NCBI RefSeq assembly: GCF_002303925.1
Contig: NZ_MRCS01000013.1
Location: 1 to 64,000, forward strand
Direction: 5' to 3'
From: Pseudomonas sp. ACN8
GTDB taxonomy: Bacteria; Pseudomonadota; Gammaproteobacteria; Pseudomonadales; Pseudomonadaceae
Length of the DNA stretch: 64,000 nt
Shown here piece by piece: positions 40,002 through 51,841 of this stretch. A program made the translations under genes and the position numbers. The notes beneath the pieces were generated by a model. It saw only the letters and a program-made list of their open reading frames with translations, searched no databases and was not told where the DNA came from. Position 1 is the first letter of the stretch; every line of letters starts with the position of its first letter.

Positions 40002-40483
40002 TCTAAGGTTCCACGGTTTGGGTGTTTTATTAGGATTAAAAATCGGCCGCAAGTATGGAGAAAGCAAGGGGTCATTGCAACGCGCCATGACCTGGGTCAA
40101 TGCTTTCAAAAGCTGATTCTGCGGCCTTTCCATGCGCCGCGTAAGGACAAAATTGCCCGCGGGCAAAACATCCCGGCGGACTGATCAGGCGAGGGGGTCA
40201 GGTCGGATGTAACGGGGTGTGTTCAAACGCAACGTTTGGCTGACCGAAGGCAATTGGTGCGACAGCCGGTATCTACCAGCCTTTGCGGCCTGTCATCGGG
40301 CAGATTCGTCGAACACATCGTTCAGGGTCGACCTGGAACCGGCACCGGCCAGTCCGCATCGGGGGAAGCTTAGACCCGAATCCCGGGATCCGAAAGAAAG
40401 AGTCACAGAGGGTGCGACAATGCGTCGCAAAGGGGCAGGGAACTGCCGCATCCGGGAGAATGCGGCAGCAGAGCGGTCGGGAT
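40002..40483. other. 482-bp intergenic region between the two cbb3 operons
   Basis: No credible gene was found. It carries the ccoN1 promoter region with an Anr-type box at 40087-40100. Near 40443-40468 a hairpin (CTGCCGCAT/ATGCGGCAG) lies just past the ccoP2 stop but lacks a good T-tract. The plus-strand ORF at 40219-40665 overlaps ccoP2 and looks spurious. Confidence 0.7.
40087..40100. promoter_or_regulatory. Anr-type box TTGAC-CCAG-GTCAT upstream of ccoN1
   Basis: Read on the minus strand, it matches the looser Anr form TTGAC-N4-GTCA-T. It lies 86-99 bp upstream of the ccoN1 ATG. Confidence 0.6.
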
Positions 40484-41437
40484 TTATTTACGGTTGTCTT
40501 CAGCCTGCAGGCGCTCGGTATTCAAACTGTGGGACAGGCTGTACACATACGCGGCCAGCAATTGCACCTTGTCATTGCCCAGCAGTTCGTTCTGCGCCGG
40601 CATATGGCCCTGGCGGCCATGCCGAATCGTCTGTTCAAGCTGCGTCAGGTTCGTCCCGTAAATGAAGCCGGCAGGGTGTGTCAGGTTCGGCGCGCCCATG
40701 GCTTCCGTGCCCTGACCGTTTGCCCCATGGCAGGCGACGCAGGTGGTGCTGAAGGCTTGCTGTCCGGCTTGCAGGTCAGCTTTGTTATCGGCGGGCAACG
40801 GCAGGCCGGCCAGATCATGGCGCACATAGGCGGCGACGTTTTTCACACCTTCCTCCCCCAGGACTTCACCCCAGGCCGGCATCATCGCCATCCGGCCACC
40901 CATGACGGTGGTCTTGATGGTTTCTGCATTGCCGCCCCAGCGCCAGTCGCTGTCGGCCAGGTTGGGGAAGCCGTAGGCGCCCTTGGCGTCCGAGCCGTGG
41001 CACACCGAGCAGTTGGAGGCAAACAGGCGGCCGCCCATTTTCAGTGCTTGCGGGTCCTTGGCCACTTCCTCTACGGGCATCGCCGCGAATTTGGCGAAGA
41101 TCGGCCCAAACTTCGTGTCAGCCCTGGCCATTTCCTTTTCCCATTCGTGCACCCCGGTCCAGCCGTTTTGGTAGCCGGGGAGGATGCCTTTCCAATTGCC
41201 CAGGCCCGGATAGAGGATCAGATAACCGACGGCGAATACCAGGGTGCCAACGAACAGCATGAACCACCATTGCGGCAGCGGGTTGTCGTATTCCTCGATG
41301 CCGTCGAAGCTGTGGCCCATGGTCTGGTCGACGCTGCCCTTGGTTTCGCCCTTGCGGGTGCTGAGCAGCAGCCAGGTCAGGCCGATCAGGCTGCCGATGG
41401 TCAGCACGCAGATCCACGTACTCCAGAAGGTGGTCAT
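40484..41437 (-). CDS. ccoP2: cbb3-2 cytochrome c oxidase subunit III (dihaem CcoP)
   Basis: This dihaem subunit of 317 aa has two CxxCH sites (CSVCH and CVACH), like CcoP1. It is slightly shorter in the linker before the first haem domain. Its C-terminus ends [14 protein letters not shown] and differs from CcoP1. Its ATG overlaps the ccoQ2 stop by 4 bp. Confidence 0.94.
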   Translation of the reverse strand: MTTFWSTWICVLTIGSLIGLTWLLLSTRKGETKGSVDQTMGHSFDGIEEYDNPLPQWWFMLFVGTLVFAVGYLILYPGLGNWKGILPGYQNGWTGVHEWEKEMARADTKFGPIFAKFAAMPVEEVAKDPQALKMGGRLFASNCSVCHGSDAKGAYGFPNLADSDWRWGGNAETIKTTVMGGRMAMMPAWGEVLGEEGVKNVAAYVRHDLAGLPLPADNKADLQAGQQAFSTTCVACHGANGQGTEAMGAPNLTHPAGFIYGTNLTQLEQTIRHGRQGHMPAQNELLGNDKVQLLAAYVYSLSHSLNTERLQAEDNRK

Positions 41438-41628
41438 GGCCGGGTACTCCTTGTTGCTGATTCTTCAGTGATGTCGGGTTGTGGCTCGTCGGCGAACGGC
41501 AGCAGGCGCGCTTCGGCGAATTCCGGGCCACGCTTGGCGTTGAATACCCACAGGGTCAGGCCGACGAAGGCCACGAACACCACGACGGTGCCCAGGCCGC
41601 GGATCATTCCAGTGCTCAATTCAAACAT
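41434..41628 (-). CDS. ccoQ2: cbb3-2 oxidase subunit CcoQ
   Basis: This single-span subunit of 64 aa begins [29 protein letters not shown], with the same [11 protein letters not shown] core and [16 protein letters not shown] tail pattern as CcoQ1. It starts 3 bp after the ccoO2 stop. Confidence 0.92.
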   Translation of the reverse strand: MFELSTGMIRGLGTVVVFVAFVGLTLWVFNAKRGPEFAEARLLPFADEPQPDITEESATRSTRP

Positions 41629-41631
41629 TGC

Positions 41632-42240
41632 TCACCTCTTGCTCTTGATGGCAGTGCCGAGCACTTGCAGGTAGGCGACCAATGCATCCATTTCGCTCTT
41701 GCCCTTGAGCGAAGCGACGGCACCGGTGATGTCCTCGTCGGTGTACGGCACGCCCAGGGTGCGCATGGCCTTGATCTTGGTCTCGGTATGACTGCTGTCG
41801 ACCGGGTTGGCCACCAGCCACGGGTAGGCCGGCATCTTCGACTCCGGCACGACGTTGCGCGGGTTGTACAAGTGCGCGCGGTGCCAGTCATCCGAGTAAC
41901 GCGCGCCGACCCGGGCCAGGTCCGGCCCGGTGCGTTTGGAACCCCACAGGAACGGGTGATCCCACACGCTTTCGCCGGCCACCGAGTAGTGCCCGTAACG
42001 TTCGGTCTCGGCGCGGAACGGACGGATCATCTGCGAGTGGCAGCCGACGCAGCCTTCGCGGATGTAGATGTCTCGACCTTCCAGTTGCAGCGCGGTGTAG
42101 GGCTTCATGCCTTCCACCGGCTTGTTGGTCACGTCCTGGAAGAACAACGGGACGATCTGGGTCAGGCCACCGATGCTCACGGCCAGGATCATCAGCAGCA
42201 GCAACAGGCCGACGTTTTTCTCGATAGTTTCGTGTTTCAT
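41632..42240 (-). CDS. ccoO2: cbb3-2 cytochrome c oxidase subunit II (CcoO)
   Basis: This monohaem cytochrome c subunit of 202 aa begins [25 protein letters not shown] with haem site CVGCHSQM. It follows ccoN2 after 10 bp. It is highly similar to CcoO1; differences cluster at the N-terminal helix and in the C-terminal third. Confidence 0.95.
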   Translation of the reverse strand: MKHETIEKNVGLLLLLMILAVSIGGLTQIVPLFFQDVTNKPVEGMKPYTALQLEGRDIYIREGCVGCHSQMIRPFRAETERYGHYSVAGESVWDHPFLWGSKRTGPDLARVGARYSDDWHRAHLYNPRNVVPESKMPAYPWLVANPVDSSHTETKIKAMRTLGVPYTDEDITGAVASLKGKSEMDALVAYLQVLGTAIKSKR

Positions 42241-42250
42241 GGCGGACTCC

Positions 42251-43675
42251 TCAGGCCATCTGCGCGGCAGCGGCGACTTCGGCAGGCTGCGAGGCCCGCA
42301 CGGTGCGCCAGGTGTTGTAGGCCATCAGGAACATGCCGCTGAGGAAGATCGCGCCACCCACCAGCCGCACGACGAAGCCAGGGTGGCTGGCCACCAGGGT
42401 TTCGACGAAGGAGTAGGTCAGCGTGCCGTCCTCGTTCACCGCACGCCACATCAGGCCCTGGGCGATGCCGTTGACCCACATCGAGGCGATGTACAGAACG
42501 GTGCCGATGGTGGCGAGCCAGAAGTGCGCGTTGATCAGGCCGATGCTGTGCATCTGCTCGCGGCCGAAGACTTTCGGGATCATGTGGTACAGCGCGCCGA
42601 TGGAAATCATCGCCACCCAACCCAAGGCGCCTGCGTGTACGTGGCCGATGGTCCAGTCGGTGTAGTGGGAGAGGGCGTTGACCGTCTTGATCGCCATCAT
42701 CGGCCCTTCGAAGGTCGACATGCCGTAGAACGCCAGCGACACCACGAGGAAACGCAGGATCGGGTCGCTGCGCAACTTATGCCAGGCGCCCGACAGGGTC
42801 ATCATGCCGTTGATCATGCCGCCCCAGCTCGGTGCCAGCAGGACCAGCGACATCACCATGCCCAGCGATTGCGCCCAGTCCGGCAGCGCGGTGTAGTGCA
42901 GGTGGTGGGGACCTGCCCAGATGTACAGGGTGATCAGCGCCCAGAAGTGCACGATCGACAGGCGATAGGAGTAAACCGGGCGCTCGGCCTGTTTCGGCAC
43001 GAAGTAGTACATCATCCCGAGGAAGCCGGCGGTGAGGAAAAAGCCTACGGCGTTGTGCCCGTACCACCATTGCACCATCGCGTCGGTGGCGCCGGAGTAC
43101 AGCGAGTAGGACTTGGTGAAGCTGACCGGCAATTCCATGTTGTTGACGATGTGCAGGATCGCCACGGTGACGATGAACGCGCCGAAGAACCAGTTACCGA
43201 CATAAATGTGTTTGGTCTTGCGCTGCATGATCGTGCCGAAGAACACGATGGCGTAGGCGACCCAGACGATGGTGATCAGGAGGTCGATCGGCCATTCCAG
43301 CTCGGCGTATTCCTTGGAGCTGGTGTAGCCCAGCGGCAGGCTGATGGCCGCCAGAAGGATCACAAGCTGCCAGCCCCAGAAGCAGAACGCGGCGATCTTG
43401 GGCGCAAACAATTGGGTCTGGCAGGTGCGTTGCACCGAATAGAAGGAACTGGCGAACAGCGCGCAGCCACCGAAGGCGAAGATCACCGCGTTGGTGTGCA
43501 GCGGGCGCAAACGGCCGAAGCTGGTCCACGGCAAATTGAAGTTGAGTTCGGGCCAGACCAACTGGGCAGCGAGAAAAACCCCGAGCCCCATGCCGACGAT
43601 GCCCCACACCACCGTCATAATGGCAAATTGGCGGACCACCTTGTAGTTGTAGGCGGTACTGATAGAAGTGTTCAT
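42251..43675 (-). CDS. ccoN2: cbb3-2 cytochrome c oxidase catalytic subunit I (CcoN)
   Basis: This catalytic subunit of 474 aa begins [20 protein letters not shown]. It has the same histidine-containing helices as CcoN1 and near-identical central sequence. A box of the form TTGAC-N4-ATCAA lies 120-133 bp upstream, within the divergent hydrolase gene. In P. aeruginosa the second cbb3 copy is reported to be Anr-induced, consistent with this box. Confidence 0.95.
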   Translation of the reverse strand: MNTSISTAYNYKVVRQFAIMTVVWGIVGMGLGVFLAAQLVWPELNFNLPWTSFGRLRPLHTNAVIFAFGGCALFASSFYSVQRTCQTQLFAPKIAAFCFWGWQLVILLAAISLPLGYTSSKEYAELEWPIDLLITIVWVAYAIVFFGTIMQRKTKHIYVGNWFFGAFIVTVAILHIVNNMELPVSFTKSYSLYSGATDAMVQWWYGHNAVGFFLTAGFLGMMYYFVPKQAERPVYSYRLSIVHFWALITLYIWAGPHHLHYTALPDWAQSLGMVMSLVLLAPSWGGMINGMMTLSGAWHKLRSDPILRFLVVSLAFYGMSTFEGPMMAIKTVNALSHYTDWTIGHVHAGALGWVAMISIGALYHMIPKVFGREQMHSIGLINAHFWLATIGTVLYIASMWVNGIAQGLMWRAVNEDGTLTYSFVETLVASHPGFVVRLVGGAIFLSGMFLMAYNTWRTVRASQPAEVAAAAQMA

Positions 43676-43769
43676 GGTTCCCCATCCACGGTTCAGCGGA
43701 AGTGAGCGCGCAGCGCAAGGCAGTGCACCCTTCGGCCGGAGTTATAGGCAGACTAAAAGCGAGGCAAGC

Positions 43770-44447
43770 ATGGACAAAGGGCACAAGGCCGGTATTGACG
43801 GGGATCAATGGGCGCAGTGCGTGCGGGATCATGGATGGTTGTGGAATGCCGCCGCTGGCAAGGCTGCGGCGACGCTGATTCTTGCCCATGGCGCCGGCGC
43901 ACCGATGGACAGCGACTGGATGAGCGACATGGCTGCACGCCTCGCCGCGCAAGGCGTCAACGTGTTGCGCTTCGAGTTTCCCTACATGGCGCAGCGGCGC
44001 CTCGATGGCGGCAAACGCCCGCCGAATCCGGCACCGAAACTGCTGGAATGCTGGCGCGAGGTGTATGCCCAGGTGCGACGCCATGTCACTGGGCCACTGG
44101 CCATCGGCGGCAAGTCCATGGGCGGTCGCATGGCCAGTCTGCTGGCCGATGAGTTGGGCGCGGATGCCCTGGTGTGCCTGGGTTATCCGTTCTATGCGGT
44201 GGGTAAACCGCAGAAGCCGCGGGTTGAGCATCTGGCGGGGCTGAAGACTCGGACCTTGATCGTGCAAGGTGAACGCGATGCGTTGGGCAACCGGGAGGCG
44301 GTCGAGGGGTATGCGCTATCGCCGGGTATCGAGGTGTTTTGGCTGGTGGCGGGGGATCATGACTTGAAGCCGTTGAAGGCTTCGGGGTTTAGCCATGAGC
44401 AGCATTTGGCGGCTGCGGCGGGGAAGGTGGTTTCATTCCTTCAGTGA
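43770..44447 (+). CDS. Alpha/beta-fold hydrolase (dienelactone-hydrolase-like, KANL3/Tex30 type)
   Basis: This soluble hydrolase has 225 aa. The oxyanion-side motif LILAHGAGAPMDSDWM, the nucleophile elbow GGKSMGGRMAS (Ser near residue 116), and later LIVQGERDALG (Asp) and the VAGDHDLKP His fit the α/β-hydrolase fold. ATG 43770 was chosen over an earlier in-frame ATG (43668) because the latter overlaps the start of the divergent ccoN2 gene. An Anr box lies inside the first codons (9-13), so this start may be worth confirming. The natural substrate is unknown. Confidence 0.84.
   Translation: MDKGHKAGIDGDQWAQCVRDHGWLWNAAAGKAAATLILAHGAGAPMDSDWMSDMAARLAAQGVNVLRFEFPYMAQRRLDGGKRPPNPAPKLLECWREVYAQVRRHVTGPLAIGGKSMGGRMASLLADELGADALVCLGYPFYAVGKPQKPRVEHLAGLKTRTLIVQGERDALGNREAVEGYALSPGIEVFWLVAGDHDLKPLKASGFSHEQHLAAAAGKVVSFLQ
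43795..43808. promoter_or_regulatory. Anr box TTGAC-GGGG-ATCAA upstream of ccoN2
   Basis: The second half-site is perfect and the first is the common TTGAC variant. It is 120-133 bp before the ccoN2 ATG and within the hydrolase reading frame (codons 9-13). Confidence 0.75.
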
Positions 44448-44472
44448 GGTTTTGTGCAGGCGGTGATGGCCC

Positions 44473-44532
44473 CATCGCGAGCAGGCTCGCTCCTACATTG
44501 GATCAACTGTAGGAGCGAGCCTGCTCGCGATG
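44473..44532. repeat. REPIN, shortest interior
   Basis: Arms 44473-44498 and 44508-44532 are almost directly joined by TTGGATCAA. It lies between the convergent hydrolase and aer genes. Confidence 0.9.
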
Positions 44533-44568
44533 AGGGACTACCAGACAACATCACTTTCACTGGCTCAA

Positions 44569-46134
44569 TCAGCGGTTAAACCGTTCCACCAACGAATATT
44601 GCGTGTTGGCGGTCTTGGTCAGCTCTTCACTCAGCAACGCGGAGTTCTGCGCCTGTTCCGAAGTCTGGTCCGCCAGGTCCGAAATGTTACTGATGTTGCG
44701 GCTGATTTCTTCGGCCACGGCACTTTGCTCTTCGGTCGCGGCGGCGATCTGGGTGGTCATGTCGGTGATGTTGGCCACCGCTTCGCTGATCCCCACCAGT
44801 GCCTGGTCCGCTTCCAGTACCCGCGCCACGCCTTCTTCGGCCTGACGATGCCCGGCTTCCATGGTTTGCACGGCGGTACTGGCGGTTTGCTGGAGCTTGG
44901 CGATCAACGCATGAATCTGCCCGGTGGACTCGCTGGTACGTTGCGCCAGCTGACGGACTTCGTCGGCCACCACCGCAAAACCACGACCCATCTCGCCGGC
45001 ACGGGCCGCTTCGATGGCGGCGTTCAGCGCCAGCAAGTTGGTCTGGTCGGCGATGCCTTTGATCACGTCGACCACGCCACCGATTTCGTTGCTGTCCTTG
45101 GCCAGTTGGGTCACGGTCACGCCGGTTTCACCAACGACTACTGAAAGGCGCTGGATGGCTTCGCGGGTTTCCCCGGCGATGTCACGACCACGACCGGTCA
45201 GGCGATTGGCTTCCTGGGTGGCGTCGGCGGTGCGCTGCACATGGCTGGCGACTTCCTGGGTGGTCGCGGCCATCTGATTGACCGCGGTGGCCACTTGCTC
45301 GGTCTCGACCCGTTGACGTTCCAGGCCGCTGGAGCTGTTGTGCGCCAGGGCATCGGATTGCCTGGCCTGATCGGTCAGGTGTTCGGCCGTGTCCTGCAGG
45401 CGCGTCAGGCAGGTTTTCAGGCGTGCTTCCTGACTGAGGATGGACATTTCCAGGCGCGCCTGGGCGCCGCGACTGTCGGTGTACATCTGGGCAATCAACG
45501 GATCGGAGGTGGTATGCTCGGCCAGGCGCAGCAAACGCTTGAGGCCGCGTTGCTGCCACTGGAGGCCCATCAGGCCCAGCGGTACCGAAAGGCCGGCCGC
45601 CAGGGCAAAGCCCCAGTGGGAGTTCAGTGATGCGCCGATCATGAAGCTCAATTGGCTGACCAGAATGAACGGCAGCCAGTCCTGCAGGATCGGCACCCAT
45701 TTATCCGAAGAAGGGATGGCCGACTTGCCCTGGTTGATGCGTTGGTAGAGCGCTTCGGCACGGCGGATCTGTTCGGCAGTGGGTTTGACCCGCACCGACT
45801 CGTAACCGGTGACCTGCTTGCCTTCGAAGACCGGGGTCACATAGGCGTTCACCCAGTAATGATCACCGCTCTTGCAGCGATTCTTGACAATGCCCATCCA
45901 TGGCAAGCCTTGTTTCAGCGTGGCCCACATGTGTGCGAACACCGCGGCCGGGACGTCGGGGTGACGGACCAGATTGTGCGGTGCACGGATCAACTCCTCT
46001 CGGGAAAACCCGCTGATTTCGACGAATGCGTCGTTGCAGTAGGTGATCATGCCCTTGGCATCGGTGGTGGAAATCAACCGTTGCTGAGCCGGGAAGGTCC
46101 GCTCGCGTTGTGTAATTGGCTGGTTGTTACGCAT
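44569..46134 (-). CDS. aer: Aerotaxis receptor Aer (PAS plus methyl-accepting domain)
   Basis: This transducer of 521 aa steers swimming by redox or oxygen state through a flavin-binding PAS domain. PAS spans residues ~20-120 ([50 protein letters not shown]). A double hydrophobic hairpin follows (residues ~160-205), with no periplasmic sensor domain. The methyl-accepting signalling domain has the conserved hairpin [24 protein letters not shown] 46134 gives the typical MRNNQPIT start. In P. aeruginosa aer expression is linked to Anr. Confidence 0.94.
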   Translation of the reverse strand: MRNNQPITQRERTFPAQQRLISTTDAKGMITYCNDAFVEISGFSREELIRAPHNLVRHPDVPAAVFAHMWATLKQGLPWMGIVKNRCKSGDHYWVNAYVTPVFEGKQVTGYESVRVKPTAEQIRRAEALYQRINQGKSAIPSSDKWVPILQDWLPFILVSQLSFMIGASLNSHWGFALAAGLSVPLGLMGLQWQQRGLKRLLRLAEHTTSDPLIAQMYTDSRGAQARLEMSILSQEARLKTCLTRLQDTAEHLTDQARQSDALAHNSSSGLERQRVETEQVATAVNQMAATTQEVASHVQRTADATQEANRLTGRGRDIAGETREAIQRLSVVVGETGVTVTQLAKDSNEIGGVVDVIKGIADQTNLLALNAAIEAARAGEMGRGFAVVADEVRQLAQRTSESTGQIHALIAKLQQTASTAVQTMEAGHRQAEEGVARVLEADQALVGISEAVANITDMTTQIAAATEEQSAVAEEISRNISNISDLADQTSEQAQNSALLSEELTKTANTQYSLVERFNR

Positions 46135-46239
46135 GGCTTTTTTAATCCGCAAGGCTTTCAAGTGCTGTATCGGCAAGACCTGCGGATTGTTGAGATTATT
46201 TTTTGATAATCAGTGATGCGTCGCAAAATGACCCTTGCG

Positions 46240-47031
46240 TCAGCCGGCAAGCATCGGATAGGTGAACAGGCCGAAGTGCAGCAGGTTCAGGCCAAAATGA
46301 GTAGCGATGGCTGCTGTCAGTCCTCCAAAACGGTAGGCCAGGCCATAGCCGACCCCGGCCAGGCTGGCCAGCAGGACCCATTGCCAGCCAGCACCGGCAT
46401 GCGCCAGGCCAAAGATCAGCGAAGCCAGGAGCAGCGCAAAGTTTTCACCATGACGCAGATTTTTCAGCCAGCGACTCAGGCCACCCTGGATATAACCGCG
46501 AAACAGCGCCTCCTCGACCAGTGTCACCAGCAGCAGATTGTTCAGTAGCCAAAACCAGGCGGCATCCGGCCATTTCGGTGCCCAAGCGACGACACCCAGC
46601 AATAGCGCACCACCCAAGGCCAGCACGGCACTCAGGGGCAGCGCCAGTGCGGTGGCAAACAGGATCGATCGAAACGAGCGCCGACCGACAAGCCATGGGC
46701 AGACCAGTAACAGCCAAAATCCGATCAGGGGTTTGTCAAGGTTTGCGTACATGGTAAATGGCACTGCGTCGTCGGTGAAACGCTGCGTGGCGATGATTGG
46801 GCCGTTGTAGAAATCGGGCCACCAATGCGTCGCCAGGGTCAGAGCTAGAATGATGAATAGGCCATGGCCTACGTATCGACCGAACTGAAGCGTTTGCTGG
46901 CTAGCGGCAAAACCGGAAACCAACAGCAAAACAATAGGAATCGCCGCCGGCCAACTCATACTGCTGAAGTCCAGTGCCAAGTAGTAGCCGATGGAGAGGA
47001 GGGCCAGAAAAGTCCTTGGCAGAGCAAACAT
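46240..47031 (-). CDS. CPBP-family intramembrane metalloprotease
   Basis: This inner-membrane protein of 263 aa has about eight hydrophobic segments. The CPBP (Abi) motifs are LVEEALFRGYIQGGL (EE..FRG, residues ~190) and FGLAHAG (residues ~226), with a third His region near the C-terminus (ATHFGLNLLHF). Bacterial members may process membrane proteins or isoprenyl peptides, but the substrate here is unknown. The start was placed at MFALPRTFLALLS; a longer ORF to 47187 begins in the acnA terminator region. Confidence 0.87.
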   Translation of the reverse strand: MFALPRTFLALLSIGYYLALDFSSMSWPAAIPIVLLLVSGFAASQQTLQFGRYVGHGLFIILALTLATHWWPDFYNGPIIATQRFTDDAVPFTMYANLDKPLIGFWLLLVCPWLVGRRSFRSILFATALALPLSAVLALGGALLLGVVAWAPKWPDAAWFWLLNNLLLVTLVEEALFRGYIQGGLSRWLKNLRHGENFALLLASLIFGLAHAGAGWQWVLLASLAGVGYGLAYRFGGLTAAIATHFGLNLLHFGLFTYPMLAG

Positions 47032-47132
47032 TGAAAGTCCTTGTGTCGAAATTCTGTGGATTCCCCCAGCCCCCAGTGGTAGCGAGTGTCGGGCCAACAT
47101 CAAGCAGAGCGAGATTATAGGGGGGTGGTCAC

Positions 47133-47165
47133 AAACAAAAACACCGCCCGAAGGCGGCGTTTGTA
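47133..47165 (-). terminator. Rho-independent terminator of acnA
   Basis: On the minus strand, ACGCCGCC-TTCG-GGCGGTGT is followed by TTTTTGTTTGT. It lies ~11 bp after the acnA stop. Confidence 0.92.
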
Positions 47166-47176
47166 TCAGCGCATGC

Positions 47177-49918
<2,742 letters not shown>

Positions 49919-50100
49919 TGCGATCACTCCTTTGAGTCCGCACGGCTACGGACTGAGGGGACGGGCAGAACATTAAACCTAGCCCTGTTTTCAGTAGCTG
50001 GCTAATAACTGGACTCTATGGACAAGCTCCAGGTTCCGATCTCGGCTATCATGCGCCGGTTTTCGTGACAGGCTTTGCTTCAACGCAAGCGGTCTCTCTT

Positions 50101-50201
50101 TGTGGGAGCGAGCCTGCTCGCGATGGACGTTAACGATAACGCGTGTTTCCTGAGTAAACGCGCCGCCCTTGAGTCCATCGCGAGCAAGCTCGCTCCTACA
50201 G
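50101..50201. repeat. REPIN, long type, in the leader of rlmM
   Basis: Arms 50101-50125 and 50175-50201 flank GACGTTAACGATAACGCG and further bases. It shares the interior of the other ~100-bp elements. It ends 5 bp before the ribosome-binding AGGAG of rlmM. Confidence 0.92.
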
Positions 50202-50216
50202 GGTCTAGGAGTAAGA

Positions 50217-51290
50217 ATGAACACCCTATTCATGCATTGCCGGCCGGGCTTCGAAGGCGAAGTCTGTTCCGAGATTTCCGACCTCGCCGCGCGCTTGAAC
50301 GTAGCCGGTTATGCCAAGGCCAAGGCCGCCACGGCTTGCGCCGAATTCGTCTGCACCGAAGAAGACGGCGCCGAGCGCCTGATGCGCGGGCAGCGTTTCG
50401 CCGAGCTGATCTTCCCGCGCCAGTGGGCCCGGGGAATCTTCATCGATCTGCCGGAAACCGACCGCATCAGCGTGATCCTGGCGCATATGGCGGACTTTCC
50501 GCTGTGCGGCAGCCTGTGGCTGGAAATGGTCGACACCAATGACGGCAAGGAACTGTCGAACTTCTGCAAGAAATTCGAAGTGCACCTGCGCAAGGCGCTG
50601 ATGGCGGCCGGCAAGCTGGTGGAAGATGCCCACAAGCCGCGTTTGTTGCTGACCTTCAAGAGCGGCCGCGAAGTGTTCATGGGGCTGGCGGAGTCGAACA
50701 ACTCGGCGATGTGGCCGATGGGCATTCCCCGTTTGAAGTTCCCCCGCGAGGCGCCGAGCCGTTCGACCCTCAAGCTGGAAGAGGCCTGGCACCACTTCAT
50801 CCCGCGCGACCAGTGGGACGAGCGGCTGCATGGTGACATGACCGGCGTCGACCTCGGGGCCGCCCCCGGTGGCTGGACCTGGCAACTGGTCAACCGCGGC
50901 ATGCTGGTGACCGCCATCGACAACGGCCCGATGGCCGAAAGCCTGATGGATACCGGTCTTGTGCAGCATTTGATGGCTGACGGTTTCACCTTCAAGCCCA
51001 AGCAACCGGTGGACTGGATGGTCTGCGACATCGTCGAGAAGCCGGCACGCAACGCCGCGATGCTGGAAGAGTGGATCGGCGACGGCCATTGCCGCGAGGC
51101 GGTGGTCAACCTCAAGCTGCCGATGAAACAGCGCTACGCCGAAGTGAAGCGCTTGCTCGAGCGCATTGCCGATGGCTTCAAGGCCCGGGGCATCAAGGTC
51201 GAGATCGGCTGCAAGCAGCTGTACCACGACCGAGAGGAAGTGACCTGCCATTTACGTCGGATTGATGTGAAGAAGCCGAAATCCCGCTGA
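50217..51290 (+). CDS. rlmM: 23S rRNA 2'-O-methyltransferase RlmM (cytidine 2498)
   Basis: This enzyme methylates the ribose of C2498 in 23S rRNA. The 357-aa protein begins MNTLFMHCRPGFEGEVCSE with a THUMP-like N-terminal domain. The SAM-binding Rossmann motif TGVDLGAAPGGWTWQLV is near residue 220, and VVNLKLPMK near residue 305 holds the catalytic K. The start at 50217 has AGGAG 6 bp upstream; an extension to 50169 would be translated REPIN. Confidence 0.94.
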   Translation: MNTLFMHCRPGFEGEVCSEISDLAARLNVAGYAKAKAATACAEFVCTEEDGAERLMRGQRFAELIFPRQWARGIFIDLPETDRISVILAHMADFPLCGSLWLEMVDTNDGKELSNFCKKFEVHLRKALMAAGKLVEDAHKPRLLLTFKSGREVFMGLAESNNSAMWPMGIPRLKFPREAPSRSTLKLEEAWHHFIPRDQWDERLHGDMTGVDLGAAPGGWTWQLVNRGMLVTAIDNGPMAESLMDTGLVQHLMADGFTFKPKQPVDWMVCDIVEKPARNAAMLEEWIGDGHCREAVVNLKLPMKQRYAEVKRLLERIADGFKARGIKVEIGCKQLYHDREEVTCHLRRIDVKKPKSR

Positions 51291-51304
51291 AACACCGCAA
51301 CCCT

Positions 51305-51397
51305 CTGTAGGAGCGAGCCTGCTCGCGATGAGGCCATTACATTCAACATCTTTGTTGATTGACCCACCGCCATCGCGAGCAGGCTCGCTCCCACAGG
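51305..51397. repeat. REPIN
   Basis: Arms 51305-51330 and 51372-51397 flank a 41-bp interior (AGGCCATTACATTCAACATC, then TTGTTGATTGACCCACCGC). Its interior differs from the ~100-bp class. Confidence 0.9.
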
Positions 51398-51459
51398 TGC
51401 CACAGATGACGTTACACCCGGCAATGCGCGACAATGCCGGCCAGTTTCAGGAGTGAATC

Positions 51460-51711
51460 ATGAGTGAAATGCTTGATACACCGGTAGACGGCACCCTCGA
51501 CGCCACCGGCCTCAACTGCCCCGAGCCGGTGATGATGCTGCACCAGCACATCCGTGACCTGGTGCCCGGCGGCCTGCTCAAGGTGATCGCCACCGATCCG
51601 TCGACCCGTCGCGACATTCCCAAGTTTTGCGTGTTTCTCGACCATGAACTGGTGGCGCAGCACGAAGAGGAAGGCACCTACCTCTACTGGATTCGCAAGA
51701 AGTCCGTTTAA
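51460..51711 (+). CDS. tusA: Sulfurtransferase TusA
   Basis: This small sulfur carrier of 83 aa delivers sulfur for tRNA thiolation and related pathways. It has the CPxP motif at C20-P-E-P ([13 protein letters not shown]). CAGGAG precedes ATG 51460. The protein is short but complete and collinear with the family. Confidence 0.94.
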   Translation: MSEMLDTPVDGTLDATGLNCPEPVMMLHQHIRDLVPGGLLKVIATDPSTRRDIPKFCVFLDHELVAQHEEEGTYLYWIRKKSV

Positions 51712-51730
51712 GTTCGCATCATGACGCAAC

Positions 51731-51831
51731 TGTAGGAGCGAGCTTGCTCGCGAAAAAAACGAAAGCGCCGTTGGGCATCTGGTTTTACGCGTTACCGTTC
51801 ACGACCTTCGCGAGCAAGCTCGCTCCTACAA
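51731..51831. repeat. REPIN, long type (~100 bp)
   Basis: Both arms (51731-51753 and 51808-51831) carry the CTTGCTC variant. The interior includes GCGTTACCGTTCACGACC, related to the other ~100-bp elements. It ends 10 bp before the stop of the MATE gene. Confidence 0.9.
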
Positions 51832-51841
51832 TTTTCGCAAG

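Noticed and set aside
40219..40665. 148-aa plus-strand ORF between the cbb3 operons
   Set aside because: It overlaps the 3' end of ccoP2 in antisense and has low-complexity composition.
46185..46215. TTGATAATCA upstream of aer as an Anr box
   Set aside because: The half-sites overlap rather than being separated by four bases, so it does not fit the FNR/Anr spacing.
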